Assembly: GCA_043721435.1 (NCBI GenBank)
Contig: JAYSQR010000026.1
Location: 1-30,871 of the forward strand
DNA length: 30,871 nucleotides
Direction: 5' to 3'
Source of the DNA: VFJL01 sp043721435
GTDB taxonomy: Bacteria > Pseudomonadota > Gammaproteobacteria > Burkholderiales > Nitrosomonadaceae
In this document: one piece after another, positions 8,166 to 16,566 of the stretch
Layout: each line of letters opens with the position of its first letter
Position numbering within the stretch: position 1 is the stretch's first letter
The notes under the pieces: model-generated
Database searches by the model: none
What the model saw: the letters and a program-made list of their open reading frames with translations, nothing else
Told to the model about the DNA's origin: nothing
Translations under genes and position numbers: made by a program

Positions 8166-8384
8166 ATGGACATTGAAATTCAAACCCTGATTGCACGTCT
8201 GCTTACACATCGCCATATAGCACGCGAGGATAAACTTGCACGCCGTGCTTTGACCGACGAAGCATTTCGCGCCGAACTGGATTTGCGCTTGGCCACCTGT
8301 GGACTGCATCTGCTGGAAAATCCCTATGCAGCACATATTGCCGTGGGTCTTAAACGTGAGATGGAGGACGCGGTGTTTGGCTAG
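8166..8384 (+). pseudogene. jetB: JetB (Wadjet KITE/MukE-like subunit), N-terminal part up to an in-frame amber stop
   Basis: Second Wadjet gene, of the DUF4194/MukE-like class, a winged-helix protein that dimerises and holds the kleisin. ATG 8166 follows a TAGGAC ribosome site. The frame runs 72 codons to EDAVFG and then meets TAG at 8382-8384. The same frame resumes with QESWLNNNMGLQRGGVALLV and carries on to 8879, so a single base change (for example CAG to TAG) split a gene of about 237 residues. General UAG read-through is unlikely, because the folM-like gene, the TMEM165-like gene and the jetA remnant here all end with TAG. Real nonsense mutation and base-calling error remain possible. 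Confidence 0.75.
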
Positions 8385-8408
8385 CAGGAAAGCTGGCTGA
8401 ATAACAAT

Positions 8409-8879
8409 ATGGGGTTGCAACGCGGCGGAGTGGCATTACTGGTGGTGCTGTGGGCGCTTATCATCCTGCCTAAGCGTGAGCGCCAAGTCGCACGGCGCGA
8501 AAAAGAAGCAGCGGACCAAAGCGACATGTTCGCCAGTGACAAACCGCTGGCGCGTGGTGAAGAAGTCTCTGCAGGGGTTGCCGAGCGCACGCTGCTAGCG
8601 GATTTCGGTACCAAGCTCGGTGGCAAGATGCGGATCAACGTGAATTTGGGAGTGCTTTCCCGTCTTGGTTTTATCAAGCGCAACAACAAGATAATTTACG
8701 AAGGACCGATGCTTGACCTGCTAATGGAATATCGGGTACTGGAAGCGCGCATCATAGATGGCGCACTCGCCGATTTGTTGGCGCATCGTGTTCAGCCGGA
8801 TGCTGTATCGACAGTAGCAGATACAGATGACAGCGTAGCGGATATTGAACCTGACGAGACCGATATGGGGAACGATTAA
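8409..8879 (+). pseudogene. jetB: JetB (Wadjet KITE/MukE-like subunit), part downstream of the amber stop
   Basis: Open frame continuing jetB in the same phase as 8166-8384. ATG 8409 is the first start after the stop, but only a weak AGGAAAG lies 16 bases upstream, so reinitiation would be inefficient. The sequence includes LQRGGVALLVVLWALIILPKRERQ and LLADFGTKLGGKMRINVNLGVLSRLGFIKRNNKIIYEGP (given in part as landmarks), fitting the winged-helix half of DUF4194-type proteins. The C-terminus is acidic (DDSVADIEPDETD). Its TAA overlaps the jetC ATG as TAATG, so jetC translation is normally coupled to jetB. An amber stop in jetB could therefore also lower jetC expression. Confidence 0.72.
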
Positions 8880-11680
8880 TGTTTCATATCAAATCGCTGG
8901 AGCTCGTCCACTGGGACCATTGGCAGCGCTTCACCCTGCCATTAGATGCTCAGATCGTCACCATTGTTGGTCCCAACGGTTCCGGTAAGACTACGTTGCT
9001 GGATGCCCTGCGTACGCTATTCGCGTTGAAATGCTCGGGCAAACGAGAATGCAAGCGTTATGTGCGCCGCTCCAGCGAAGCTTTCGCTTGGTTACGCGCG
9101 GTAGTGGATAACCGTCGCATCGATAATCATCGCCATCCATTCTTCCCCTTACTGGATGATGAAGTGACCTTAGTCTGTCGCATCCGCAAGCAGGGGGGCG
9201 AGTGGCAGCGCCAGTATCTGATCGTTCCTGGAAACGCAGCTATTGAGACATTGGAGTCTGTCGGTGACTGGTTGGGAGTTATCGAGTACCAGCGGCGCAT
9301 GGATAGTGCTGGCCTCACCAAGGCCATTGCCGAAGTACTGTCACTGGAGCAGGGTGATACCGACAAGCTCTGCGAATATTCACCCAAGGTTTTGCTGGAG
9401 TTGGTTTTTCAGGTATTTGGTGACAAGCAGGTGCTGGACGCCCATCTGGAAGCTAAGGGGCAACAGCGCGAGACTGAGCGGGAATTGCAGGAAATGAGCA
9501 ATCATCTGGAAGCATTGGATAACAGGGTGGAAACAATGACCCTCAAGGTCAATCGCTATATCGAATGGCGCAATTTGAAGCAGGAGCAGATCAAGCTGCA
9601 AAGCGAAGTGCTGCCACGCTTGCAGTTGCTTGATCTCAAGGAATCCATCAACGGTGCTCGTAGCCAGATTCAAGGTGCACGGCGACAATTGCGCGAGAAA
9701 AAAACCGAGCAAGCAAAACTCATTGCTGAAATAAAACGCCTTGAGCAATCACTGGAAACAGCCCGGCAACGAGAAGTGGCATCCGGGTTTAACTTAAAAT
9801 TCACCGGGGAAAGATCTCAGACGGCGCGCGATGCTGTCACTCAGACTACTGTGCTGTTGAGTGAACGTGATCGTTTAACTGCTTTGAGTCAATCTCGCCA
9901 TGGCGAGGATGTGGCAATCATGGCCGAAACCGTGGGGCGAGAACGTCAACGCCTGGCTGCAGTACAGAATGAAAGGGTGGAAACTCATTCCCGCATAAAT
10001 GCAATGGCTGCTCTTATTGCTGCGCTCAATAGCGGCCATCCGGCGGCACCGGAAGATGTGCGTAAATTCTGTGCTGCCTTGACCGATGCAAAGGTTCCCC
10101 ACCGCATGTTGATTGAAATCGTTGAGGTGATTGATCCAGCTTGGCAAGCAGCGGTGGAGGCACTGCTCGCACCCTACCGGCAACTGGTGCTGCTGGATCA
10201 TGAGAATGATTGCGCCAGAGCTTGGCATATCGGTGAGCAATTGCATTATCGTCATTTTGTCACTGCCGGAAAAGTAGCAGCGGTCTCGCCGCAAAGCGGT
10301 GCGCTGCTGGAGGTGGTGCGCTTTAGCGGCGATGCCCCCGAGTGGCTGATACCGCTGTTAAACCGGGTGCAGCGGGTGGAAAATGCTGAGATCGGTGCAA
10401 AACTGCCAGTTGTGCAAGACTGGGTGACACAAGCTGGTTATCACCGTGAGCGGCGTGGCGGGCACTACATCGGTATTGCGGTCGGCGACTATCATTTTGG
10501 TGTTTCCGGTAGAAAAAGCCGTCGTGCTGCGTTGGTGGCAGAAACCGATGCATTGTCTAAAAAAGATCAAAACTTGCAGCGGGAAGAAGAGAGTCTGCGC
10601 TTGTCCATCGCACAAAAACAGTCACGGCTCGACGGCCTGGATGCCGCACAAATAATGGCGTTGCGTGCTGAAGAATTCAATCACGCGGAAGAGAATATCG
10701 TTGCGTACAAAGAATTGCTGCGACAGATGGAAGATGCGGTAAGCGCCGCCAATCGCGAAAAGGACGAGGCGGTCGATGCCCGCTACAAAATTAACCGAGC
10801 ACTGGACTCTACTGGCGATCATTACAAACGGCTGGAACAGGAAATCATTACGCTTGAGCCCCAACTGCAAAGCCAGCGCATGGAAAATATCAAACGCATC
10901 CAGAGACTGCGTTATGACCGACAAGCCATGCCATCCGTCTGGCATGCTCGCGCCAGCTTGCTTCAATTGCGCGAACAATTTGCGTCTGCCGAGGCGGTCA
11001 AGCTGCATCTGCGCCAATTGGAAACCCGTTTGAACACAGAGGCTTGGGAAACTGATGAGAACATCATCGCGCTGCGTGACAAACTTCGAAGAGATTTGCA
11101 AGGGATGCAGGCGGATGTATCCCAGCGGCGCATTACCAATGAGCGCGCACGCAACCTGATGCATGAAGCACGCGAAGCCTATATCAACCGGCTGCGTGCC
11201 ACCATCCGTCGTTATGGTAAAAACATCAAGGAATTGGGCGAGCTCGCGGGAATTGAAGTGCATTGCGAGGCGCCGCATCTGGAAAATGACGATCTGGTAC
11301 TGGCGCAGGCGGGATTAGCAGTGCATTTTAATTTCGATCAGAAGGGATTGACTGGATTGAATGACGGCGAGGCTTCCGGTGGCCAGCAAGTGATGAAATC
11401 ACTGATCTTGCTGATCGGTTTGATGATGGATGAAAGCCAGCCGGGTGGATTCGTGTTCATCGACGAGCCTTTTACACATCTTGACATTTTCAACATCGAC
11501 CGCGTTGGTAGTTTTCTCAAGGCCACCCGTTCACAATACCTGATCACCACACCGATCACCCACAATGTTAATGTCTACGACCCGGCGGAACTCGCACTCA
11601 TCACTTATAAAAAACGTCCGCAAGAAGCTTGGGCACCACCAGTGGCGCAGATAAGTCGACAAAAGACTAGCCATGCCTGA
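8879..11680 (+). CDS. jetC: JetC (Wadjet SMC-like ATPase)
   Basis: SMC/MukB-like ATPase thought to extrude loops on small circular plasmids until JetD cuts them. The intact 933-residue protein has an N-terminal Walker A (GPNGSGKTT, residues 31-39), long heptad-rich coiled coils, a central globular part near residues 390-560 that may be the hinge, and a second long coil. The C-terminal head has the ABC signature-like ASGGQQ, Walker B FVFIDEPF (Asp862, Glu863) and D-loop THLD. All ATPase residues needed for function are visible. It is shorter than E. coli MukB (about 1,486 residues). It overlaps jetB by one base and jetD by eight. RecF/RecN/SbcC-type proteins share the fold, but the neighbours fix the assignment. 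Confidence 0.9.
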   Translation: MFHIKSLELVHWDHWQRFTLPLDAQIVTIVGPNGSGKTTLLDALRTLFALKCSGKRECKRYVRRSSEAFAWLRAVVDNRRIDNHRHPFFPLLDDEVTLVCRIRKQGGEWQRQYLIVPGNAAIETLESVGDWLGVIEYQRRMDSAGLTKAIAEVLSLEQGDTDKLCEYSPKVLLELVFQVFGDKQVLDAHLEAKGQQRETERELQEMSNHLEALDNRVETMTLKVNRYIEWRNLKQEQIKLQSEVLPRLQLLDLKESINGARSQIQGARRQLREKKTEQAKLIAEIKRLEQSLETARQREVASGFNLKFTGERSQTARDAVTQTTVLLSERDRLTALSQSRHGEDVAIMAETVGRERQRLAAVQNERVETHSRINAMAALIAALNSGHPAAPEDVRKFCAALTDAKVPHRMLIEIVEVIDPAWQAAVEALLAPYRQLVLLDHENDCARAWHIGEQLHYRHFVTAGKVAAVSPQSGALLEVVRFSGDAPEWLIPLLNRVQRVENAEIGAKLPVVQDWVTQAGYHRERRGGHYIGIAVGDYHFGVSGRKSRRAALVAETDALSKKDQNLQREEESLRLSIAQKQSRLDGLDAAQIMALRAEEFNHAEENIVAYKELLRQMEDAVSAANREKDEAVDARYKINRALDSTGDHYKRLEQEIITLEPQLQSQRMENIKRIQRLRYDRQAMPSVWHARASLLQLREQFASAEAVKLHLRQLETRLNTEAWETDENIIALRDKLRRDLQGMQADVSQRRITNERARNLMHEAREAYINRLRATIRRYGKNIKELGELAGIEVHCEAPHLENDDLVLAQAGLAVHFNFDQKGLTGLNDGEASGGQQVMKSLILLIGLMMDESQPGGFVFIDEPFTHLDIFNIDRVGSFLKATRSQYLITTPITHNVNVYDPAELALITYKKRPQEAWAPPVAQISRQKTSHA

Positions 11681-12896
11681 AACTGCAACTGCAACCTGGA
11701 CGGAACCGGATGCGCGTGGTGTTTGCATCTGCGATCTGGATGTGGGGGCAAAAAGCACATTGCGCGGCAAACGCTTGTGCCGGTCATTTTCCGCCACCCC
11801 CGTTACTTTAGGTAGTTGGCCCACTGCATGGCAGGAATTGCTCGCTGACTGGATAAAAGCGTCCTCTCCAAAACGCAAATGGAGTACGTTGTTGACCGCA
11901 GCCGGAAATCGGCGTGTACACCTCGCCGATGAACTGTTAGGCGCGCTACTGCGCGGTGGCTGGGTGGAAGTGGAAGAATGGAGGAAATCTGGACGTTGGC
12001 TGCCGGTATGGGTAAATTTTCTTGATCTCGCCACATTGCGCCATCATTTTAGCTTGCCGGACAAAGAGATGCTTGCTGAAACATTTCGTATCGAATCGTT
12101 GCATACCTTGCAGGATTCGCGTCTCACGCATGCACAACAAAGTCTGGATGCGTTTTCTCTGCACACCGCATTACGCCGATTAGCGCTACTACGAAAGCTT
12201 GACATTTGGTTAATCGAACAGCGTTTTGGCACTCGCCGTGATTTTTCATTATTTGCGCGAGGCACAACCAAAGCCATCTCGGCTACCGAGTGGGAATGGC
12301 TGGAGCGCTACCTGGATCCGGTTGAGTGGGGTATCGAGAAACACACCCCGGCACTCTGGTTACGCGCTCCCATCGTGTTATTGCGCGAGGACCTCCATCT
12401 CGATCTTAGTCTGGTCGATGACTGTATCGCGCTGACACCGGGCACTCTCAACAGTCTAACTGGTATTAAGGGGCGCATCGGCTGTTGGCGATTACTCGAA
12501 AATCGTACCAGTTTTGAACGTGCCGCACGTTGCTACGGAAATCAGGACTTGGTCGTATGGTTGCCCGGCTATGCGTCCATATGGTGGCGGCAAAGTATTA
12601 CGCGGCTTCTGACTTTGTGTCCAGCACCTGCGTTGATCGCCTGCGACCCCGATCCAGCAGGAATTGAAATCGCATTACAGGCAGCCAGAATCTGGGACGA
12701 GGCTGGGTTATCATGGCAGCCTTGGGGCATGGATGTCGAGACTCTGTCTGGCCTACCCAACTGCCAGCCATTGAGTCAAAACGATAGGGAACAGTTGCGG
12801 CGTTTGTTGCAGCAACCACTGCCGGTTAGTTTGCAGGTACTTGCAGATTGGATGCTCATCCACGCTAAAAAAGGCGAACAAGAAGGCGCGATATGA
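11673..12896 (+). CDS. jetD: JetD (Wadjet Toprim nuclease)
   Basis: Topoisomerase VI-like nuclease that cleaves the plasmid DNA captured by the SMC complex. The intact 407-residue protein has an N-terminal helical and winged-helix region (DUF3322-like) and a C-terminal Toprim domain. In the latter, the metal-site glutamate lies in LLENRTSFER (Glu276) and the DxD pair in ACDPDPAGIEIA (Asp325, Asp327), about 50 residues apart as expected. It starts inside the end of jetC with an 8-base overlap (ATGCCTGA) and ends 35 bases before lpdA. The catalytic residues are intact, although the upstream kleisin and KITE genes are interrupted. Whether the system belongs to Wadjet type I, II or III cannot be settled from the sequence alone. 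Confidence 0.88.
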   Translation: MPETATATWTEPDARGVCICDLDVGAKSTLRGKRLCRSFSATPVTLGSWPTAWQELLADWIKASSPKRKWSTLLTAAGNRRVHLADELLGALLRGGWVEVEEWRKSGRWLPVWVNFLDLATLRHHFSLPDKEMLAETFRIESLHTLQDSRLTHAQQSLDAFSLHTALRRLALLRKLDIWLIEQRFGTRRDFSLFARGTTKAISATEWEWLERYLDPVEWGIEKHTPALWLRAPIVLLREDLHLDLSLVDDCIALTPGTLNSLTGIKGRIGCWRLLENRTSFERAARCYGNQDLVVWLPGYASIWWRQSITRLLTLCPAPALIACDPDPAGIEIALQAARIWDEAGLSWQPWGMDVETLSGLPNCQPLSQNDREQLRRLLQQPLPVSLQVLADWMLIHAKKGEQEGAI

Positions 12897-12931
12897 TCCG
12901 GGCCAGATGAAAGGTGAAACAGAGGGAGTTC

Positions 12932-14677
12932 ATGAATAATTTGTTGGAGATACGTGTCCCTGATGTCGGCGATTTCAAGGATATTCCCGTCATCGAGTTA
13001 CTGGTGAAGCCCGGTGATACGGTAGAAAAGGAAACGCCGCTCATCACGCTGGAAACCGACAAAGCGACGGTGGAGATCCCTGCGCCACAAGCCGGTGTGG
13101 TGAAGGAAATCAAGGTCAAGGTTGGCGACAAGGTTTCGGAGGGGACGCTTATCCTGCTATTGCAAACAGCGGATGCGGAGACGGGTTCTGCAACCCCTGT
13201 AGAGATCCCGCCCATTGTGCTCAATTCGCCCCCTGCTGCCGCCAGCATTGCTGCTCCGGTTGCGCGTGGCGAGATTCACGCCGATGTGGTGGTGCTGGGT
13301 GCGGGGCCGGGTGGCTACACGGCCGCATTCCGCGCCGCCGATCTCGGCAAGAAAGTGGTGCTGATCGAGCGCTACCCTGTGCTCGGCGGCGTATGTCTCA
13401 ACGTCGGCTGCATCCCCTCCAAGGCATTGCTGCATGTGGCAAAAGTCATCACCGAAGCGGAGGAGACCGAACATCAAGGCGTTACTTTCGGCCAGCCTGC
13501 AATAGAAATCGACAAGCTGCGGGCATGGAAAGAATCCGTTATCGGCAAACTCACCAAGGGTTTGACGGCGCTGGCGAAGCAGCGCAAGGTGGAAGTGGTG
13601 CATGGCACAGGCAAATTCACTTCGCCCCACATGATCGAGGTAGAAACAGCCACTGGCGCAAAGACCGTGTCGTTCGAACATTGCATCATCGCTGCCGGCT
13701 CCAGCGTGGCACGCATTCCCGATTTTCCCTACGATGATCCGCGCCTGATGGATTCGACCGGTGCATTGCAACTGGCAGACATTCCCAAGCGCATGCTGAT
13801 CATCGGCGGCGGCATTATCGGTCTGGAAATGGCGACGGTTTATGATGCGCTTGGTTGCAAAGTCAGCGTGGTGGAATTGATGGAGCAACTGATCCCCGGC
13901 GCGGATGCAGATCTCGTCAAGCCATTGCACCGGCGCATACAGAAACGCTACGAGGCAATCTATCTCAAAACCAGGGTCACCCAGATCGAGCCGCAGGAAA
14001 GCGGACTCAAGGTTACCTTTGCAGGAGAGAAGTCTCCCGAACCGCAGATTTACGACCGCGTCCTGCTGGCAGTGGGACGCCGCTCCAACGGCCGCGCTAT
14101 CGGCGCCGAAAATGCCGGTGTCAATGTGGACGAGCGCGGCTTCATTCCGGTGGACAAACAACTGCGCACCAATGTGCCGCACATTTTTGGCATTGGCGAC
14201 ATCGTCGGCGAACCCATGCTGGCGCACAAAGCCTCGCATGAGGGCAAGCTCGCTGCGGAAATCATCACAGGACACAAAGCGGCATTCGACGCGCGCACGA
14301 TTCCCTCGGTGGCCTACACCGATCCGGAAATTGCCTGGATGGGTTTGACCGAAACCGAAGCCGCGAAACAAGGTATCGACTACGAAAAGGCCAGCTTCCC
14401 TTGGGCAGCCAGTGGCCGCGCGATTGCGATGGGGCGCGAGGAAGGCATGACCAAGCTGCTGCTGGATAAACACACCCGCCGCATTCTCGGTGCGGGCATG
14501 GTCGGCGTCAATGTCGGCGAACTGATCGCCGAGACGGTGCTGGCGCTGGAAATGGGCGCGGACATGGAAGATCTCGGCCTCACCATCCATCCGCACCCGA
14601 CCTTGTCGGAAACTGTTTTCTTTGCCGCTGAAATCGCGGAAGGATCGATTACTGATCTTTACCTGCCAAAGAAATAA
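12932..14677 (+). CDS. lpdA: Dihydrolipoyl dehydrogenase with N-terminal lipoyl domain
   Basis: E3 component of 2-oxoacid dehydrogenase complexes, reoxidising dihydrolipoamide with NAD. The 581-residue protein starts with a lipoyl domain (LETDKATVEIPAP, lipoyl lysine Lys44), a short Pro/Ala linker, then the flavoprotein: FAD motif VVVLGAGPGGYTAA, redox cysteines Cys155/Cys160 in GGVCLNVGCIPSK, NAD-binding GGGIIGLEMA, and the C-terminal HPHPTLSE active-site histidine. This fusion is typical of betaproteobacteria, such as the Neisseria p64k antigen. ATG 12932 follows GAGGGAG and fits the lipoyl domain start; a start at 12914 adds six unexpected residues. No aceE, aceF or sucAB gene is adjacent, so its complex partner must be encoded elsewhere. 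Confidence 0.95.
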   Translation: MNNLLEIRVPDVGDFKDIPVIELLVKPGDTVEKETPLITLETDKATVEIPAPQAGVVKEIKVKVGDKVSEGTLILLLQTADAETGSATPVEIPPIVLNSPPAAASIAAPVARGEIHADVVVLGAGPGGYTAAFRAADLGKKVVLIERYPVLGGVCLNVGCIPSKALLHVAKVITEAEETEHQGVTFGQPAIEIDKLRAWKESVIGKLTKGLTALAKQRKVEVVHGTGKFTSPHMIEVETATGAKTVSFEHCIIAAGSSVARIPDFPYDDPRLMDSTGALQLADIPKRMLIIGGGIIGLEMATVYDALGCKVSVVELMEQLIPGADADLVKPLHRRIQKRYEAIYLKTRVTQIEPQESGLKVTFAGEKSPEPQIYDRVLLAVGRRSNGRAIGAENAGVNVDERGFIPVDKQLRTNVPHIFGIGDIVGEPMLAHKASHEGKLAAEIITGHKAAFDARTIPSVAYTDPEIAWMGLTETEAAKQGIDYEKASFPWAASGRAIAMGREEGMTKLLLDKHTRRILGAGMVGVNVGELIAETVLALEMGADMEDLGLTIHPHPTLSETVFFAAEIAEGSITDLYLPKK

Positions 14678-14726
14678 TCTAAGTAGCCACTGAACAAGCC
14701 CCCCGGGCATCGCGGCAGATTCACGC

Positions 14727-14732
14727 TACAAT
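14727..14732 (+). promoter_or_regulatory. Possible -10 box upstream of the TMEM165-like gene
   Basis: TACAAT lies 34 bases upstream of the TTG start at 14767, in the only gap between lpdA and that gene. No convincing -35 box is present. The leader is too short for a manganese yybP-ykoY riboswitch and shows none of its conserved parts. Confidence 0.3.
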
Positions 14733-14766
14733 TCCGTGCCCTTCACTTTCACTGCCGCCCATCACC

Positions 14767-15318
14767 TTGGAAGCTTTCCTTACCTCCACCCTGCTGGTTG
14801 CCATCGCTGAAATCGGCGACAAGACACAGTTGCTGTCGTTTGTGCTGGCTGCCAAACTGCGGCGACCGTATCCAATCATGGCGGGCATCTTCGTCGCGAC
14901 CCTGCTTAATCATGCATTGGCGGCTTCGGTTGGCACGTGGCTGGCAAGTCTGATTTCTGCGCAAGCTCTCAACTGGATCGTCGGCTTGTCGTTCATCGGT
15001 TTCGGTTTATGGGCGCTGAAGCCGGACAAGCTGGACAGCGACCCGCGCATTCTCGGTGCCGGAGTGTTTGTTACAACGCTGATTGCATTTTTCCTGGCGG
15101 AGATGGGAGACAAGACCCAGTTCGCGACCGTGGCGCTCGCTGCACATTACGATGCGCTGGCGCTGGTGGTGTTGGGAACCACACTTGGTATGATGCTTGC
15201 CAACGTGCCTGCGGTCTGGATCGGCGAGGCGCTTGCGCACCGCATTAACATGCAGTGGGTGCGCTGGTTTGCAGCAGCTTCGTTCGTGTTGATGGGATGC
15301 TGGACGCTAATTAGTTAG
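14767..15318 (+). CDS. TMEM165/GDT1-family (UPF0016) cation exporter
   Basis: Inner-membrane protein of the UPF0016 family, whose members export Mn2+ or exchange Ca2+/Mn2+ (MneA in Vibrio). The 183 residues form about six transmembrane helices in two homologous halves, each with the family signature E-x-G-D-K-T: residues 15-20 (EIGDKT) and 112-117 (EMGDKT). The start appears to be TTG 14767, because the protein MEAFLTSTLLVAIAEIGDKTQ matches the normal family start and no ATG lies upstream in frame. It ends with TAG, nine bases before the stop of the convergent methyltransferase gene. Substrate is inferred from the family; nothing in the sequence distinguishes Mn from Ca. Confidence 0.87.
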   Translation: MEAFLTSTLLVAIAEIGDKTQLLSFVLAAKLRRPYPIMAGIFVATLLNHALAASVGTWLASLISAQALNWIVGLSFIGFGLWALKPDKLDSDPRILGAGVFVTTLIAFFLAEMGDKTQFATVALAAHYDALALVVLGTTLGMMLANVPAVWIGEALAHRINMQWVRWFAAASFVLMGCWTLIS

Positions 15319-15326
15319 TCTTGTTA

Positions 15327-16499
15327 TTACAGTAAACGGCTTTTGTCGCCGCTGACAAATCCAGCAAGAGGCTGGTGAATATTTTTGCCGAAGGCGATGA
15401 CCTTGAACAATTCACCCATTTCGGCAGGGCTCACCAGCTTTTGCAACTGGTTCGCCAGCGGCAGATAGGCGCCGGTATTTTCCGCCGGGGTTTGTGCCAG
15501 AATTTCAGTGATGCCGCAGTTGATGAGGAAATGCGCCTGAGTGGTATAGCCGCGCAATTCCAATCCCGTATTGATTGCAACCTCGGTAACCGCACTGAAA
15601 TCCACGTGACTGGTGATGTCCTGCAAGCCTGGCAGATAGAACGGATCATCGTGGGCATGGTGACGATAATGGCACATCAGCGTTCCCTGATCGCGCTGTG
15701 AATGGTAGTACTCACTGTGGCCGAAGCCATAGTCGATCAACACTATCGCGCCCTGCTGCAGAACGCCCGCGAGGCTGCGCATGAAACCGCGGGCGGCCAG
15801 ATTGATTTCGCTGATGTAGTCTTTGCCAGGATCAACTCGGAGATTGAGTGCGCGCGCAACCGCGAAAAGCTCGCCATCAACCAGTGGATGTTCACTCCAC
15901 TCGAACGCTGTGCCGTTCCACGCCACGCCGCGCTCGAGCAAGCCGCTATCGCGCCACACCACCAGATGCACCGGCATGGCATCGAGCACTTCATTAGCAA
16001 GTACCAGGCCATTGAATCTGGCGGGCAGATGTTCCAGCCAATCAACTCGCGGCGCGAGATGTGACGCGTGTTTCTCGAATAATTCTCGCTGCCGCTGCTG
16101 CAGTTCCGCACTGACTTCAAGGATCAAATACCGTCCCGGCAAGTGCTCAAGTTTTTCCAGTCCAAGCAGCAAATCAAGCGCGAGTTTGCCAGTGCCAGCG
16201 CCGAACTCCAGGATATCGCCATCCTCGCCACCCATGAGTTCAAGCACCTGCGCCGCTTGCCGCGCTACTGCTTTGCCGAACAGAGGAGAAATTTCCGGCG
16301 CGGTGACGAAATCTCCCGTGCCACCGAACTTGGCTGCGCCGCCGCTGTAATAGCCCATGCCCGGTGCATATAGCGCCAATTCCATATAACGCGCAAACGA
16401 AATCCAGCCGCCGGCAGCGGCGATGTCAGCGCGGATTAACTCCTGTACTGCACGGCTATGCTGGAGCGCGGCCTCGTTCGGTATTGGTAGTGACGGCAT
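15327..16499 (-). CDS. SAM-dependent methyltransferase, MidA/NDUFAF7 family (DUF185)
   Basis: The 390-residue product resembles the mitochondrial NDUFAF7/MidA proteins, which methylate an arginine of a respiratory complex I subunit; the bacterial role is not established. Family landmarks are GGWISFARYMELALYAPGMG, the SAM-binding loop LEFGAGTGKLALDLL (residues 97-111), GLVLANEVLDAMPVH and IDYGFGHSEYYHSQRDQGTL (in part). The start is placed at 16499 (MPSLPIPNEAAL). The frame stays open for 44 more codons upstream, but these overlap the folM-like gene region, look non-coding and do not belong to the family. It is convergent with the TMEM165-like gene and divergent from the pteridine reductase across 67 bases. 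Confidence 0.88.
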   Translation of the reverse strand: MPSLPIPNEAALQHSRAVQELIRADIAAAGGWISFARYMELALYAPGMGYYSGGAAKFGGTGDFVTAPEISPLFGKAVARQAAQVLELMGGEDGDILEFGAGTGKLALDLLLGLEKLEHLPGRYLILEVSAELQQRQRELFEKHASHLAPRVDWLEHLPARFNGLVLANEVLDAMPVHLVVWRDSGLLERGVAWNGTAFEWSEHPLVDGELFAVARALNLRVDPGKDYISEINLAARGFMRSLAGVLQQGAIVLIDYGFGHSEYYHSQRDQGTLMCHYRHHAHDDPFYLPGLQDITSHVDFSAVTEVAINTGLELRGYTTQAHFLINCGITEILAQTPAENTGAYLPLANQLQKLVSPAEMGELFKVIAFGKNIHQPLAGFVSGDKSRLL

Positions 16500-16566
16500 C
16501 GGCTCCGGAGTGCCTTTATGGTAAATTGTAGAAATTGCTGGATGTGCAAGTGTAGAGGAGATAGCG

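Noticed and set aside
8382..8384. Genome-wide UAG recoding as an explanation of the jetB stop
   Set aside because: TAG ends the pteridine reductase gene (17305-17307), the TMEM165-like gene (15316-15318) and the jetA remnant (8153-8155) at the expected protein ends.
13157..14710. 517-codon open frame antisense to lpdA
   Set aside because: It mirrors a well-supported flavoprotein gene; its composition (His/Arg/Gln-rich) is typical of the reverse frame of a GC-rich gene.
14678..14766. Manganese riboswitch (yybP-ykoY) upstream of the TMEM165-like gene
   Set aside because: The gap is only 89 bases and lacks the conserved loop sequences.
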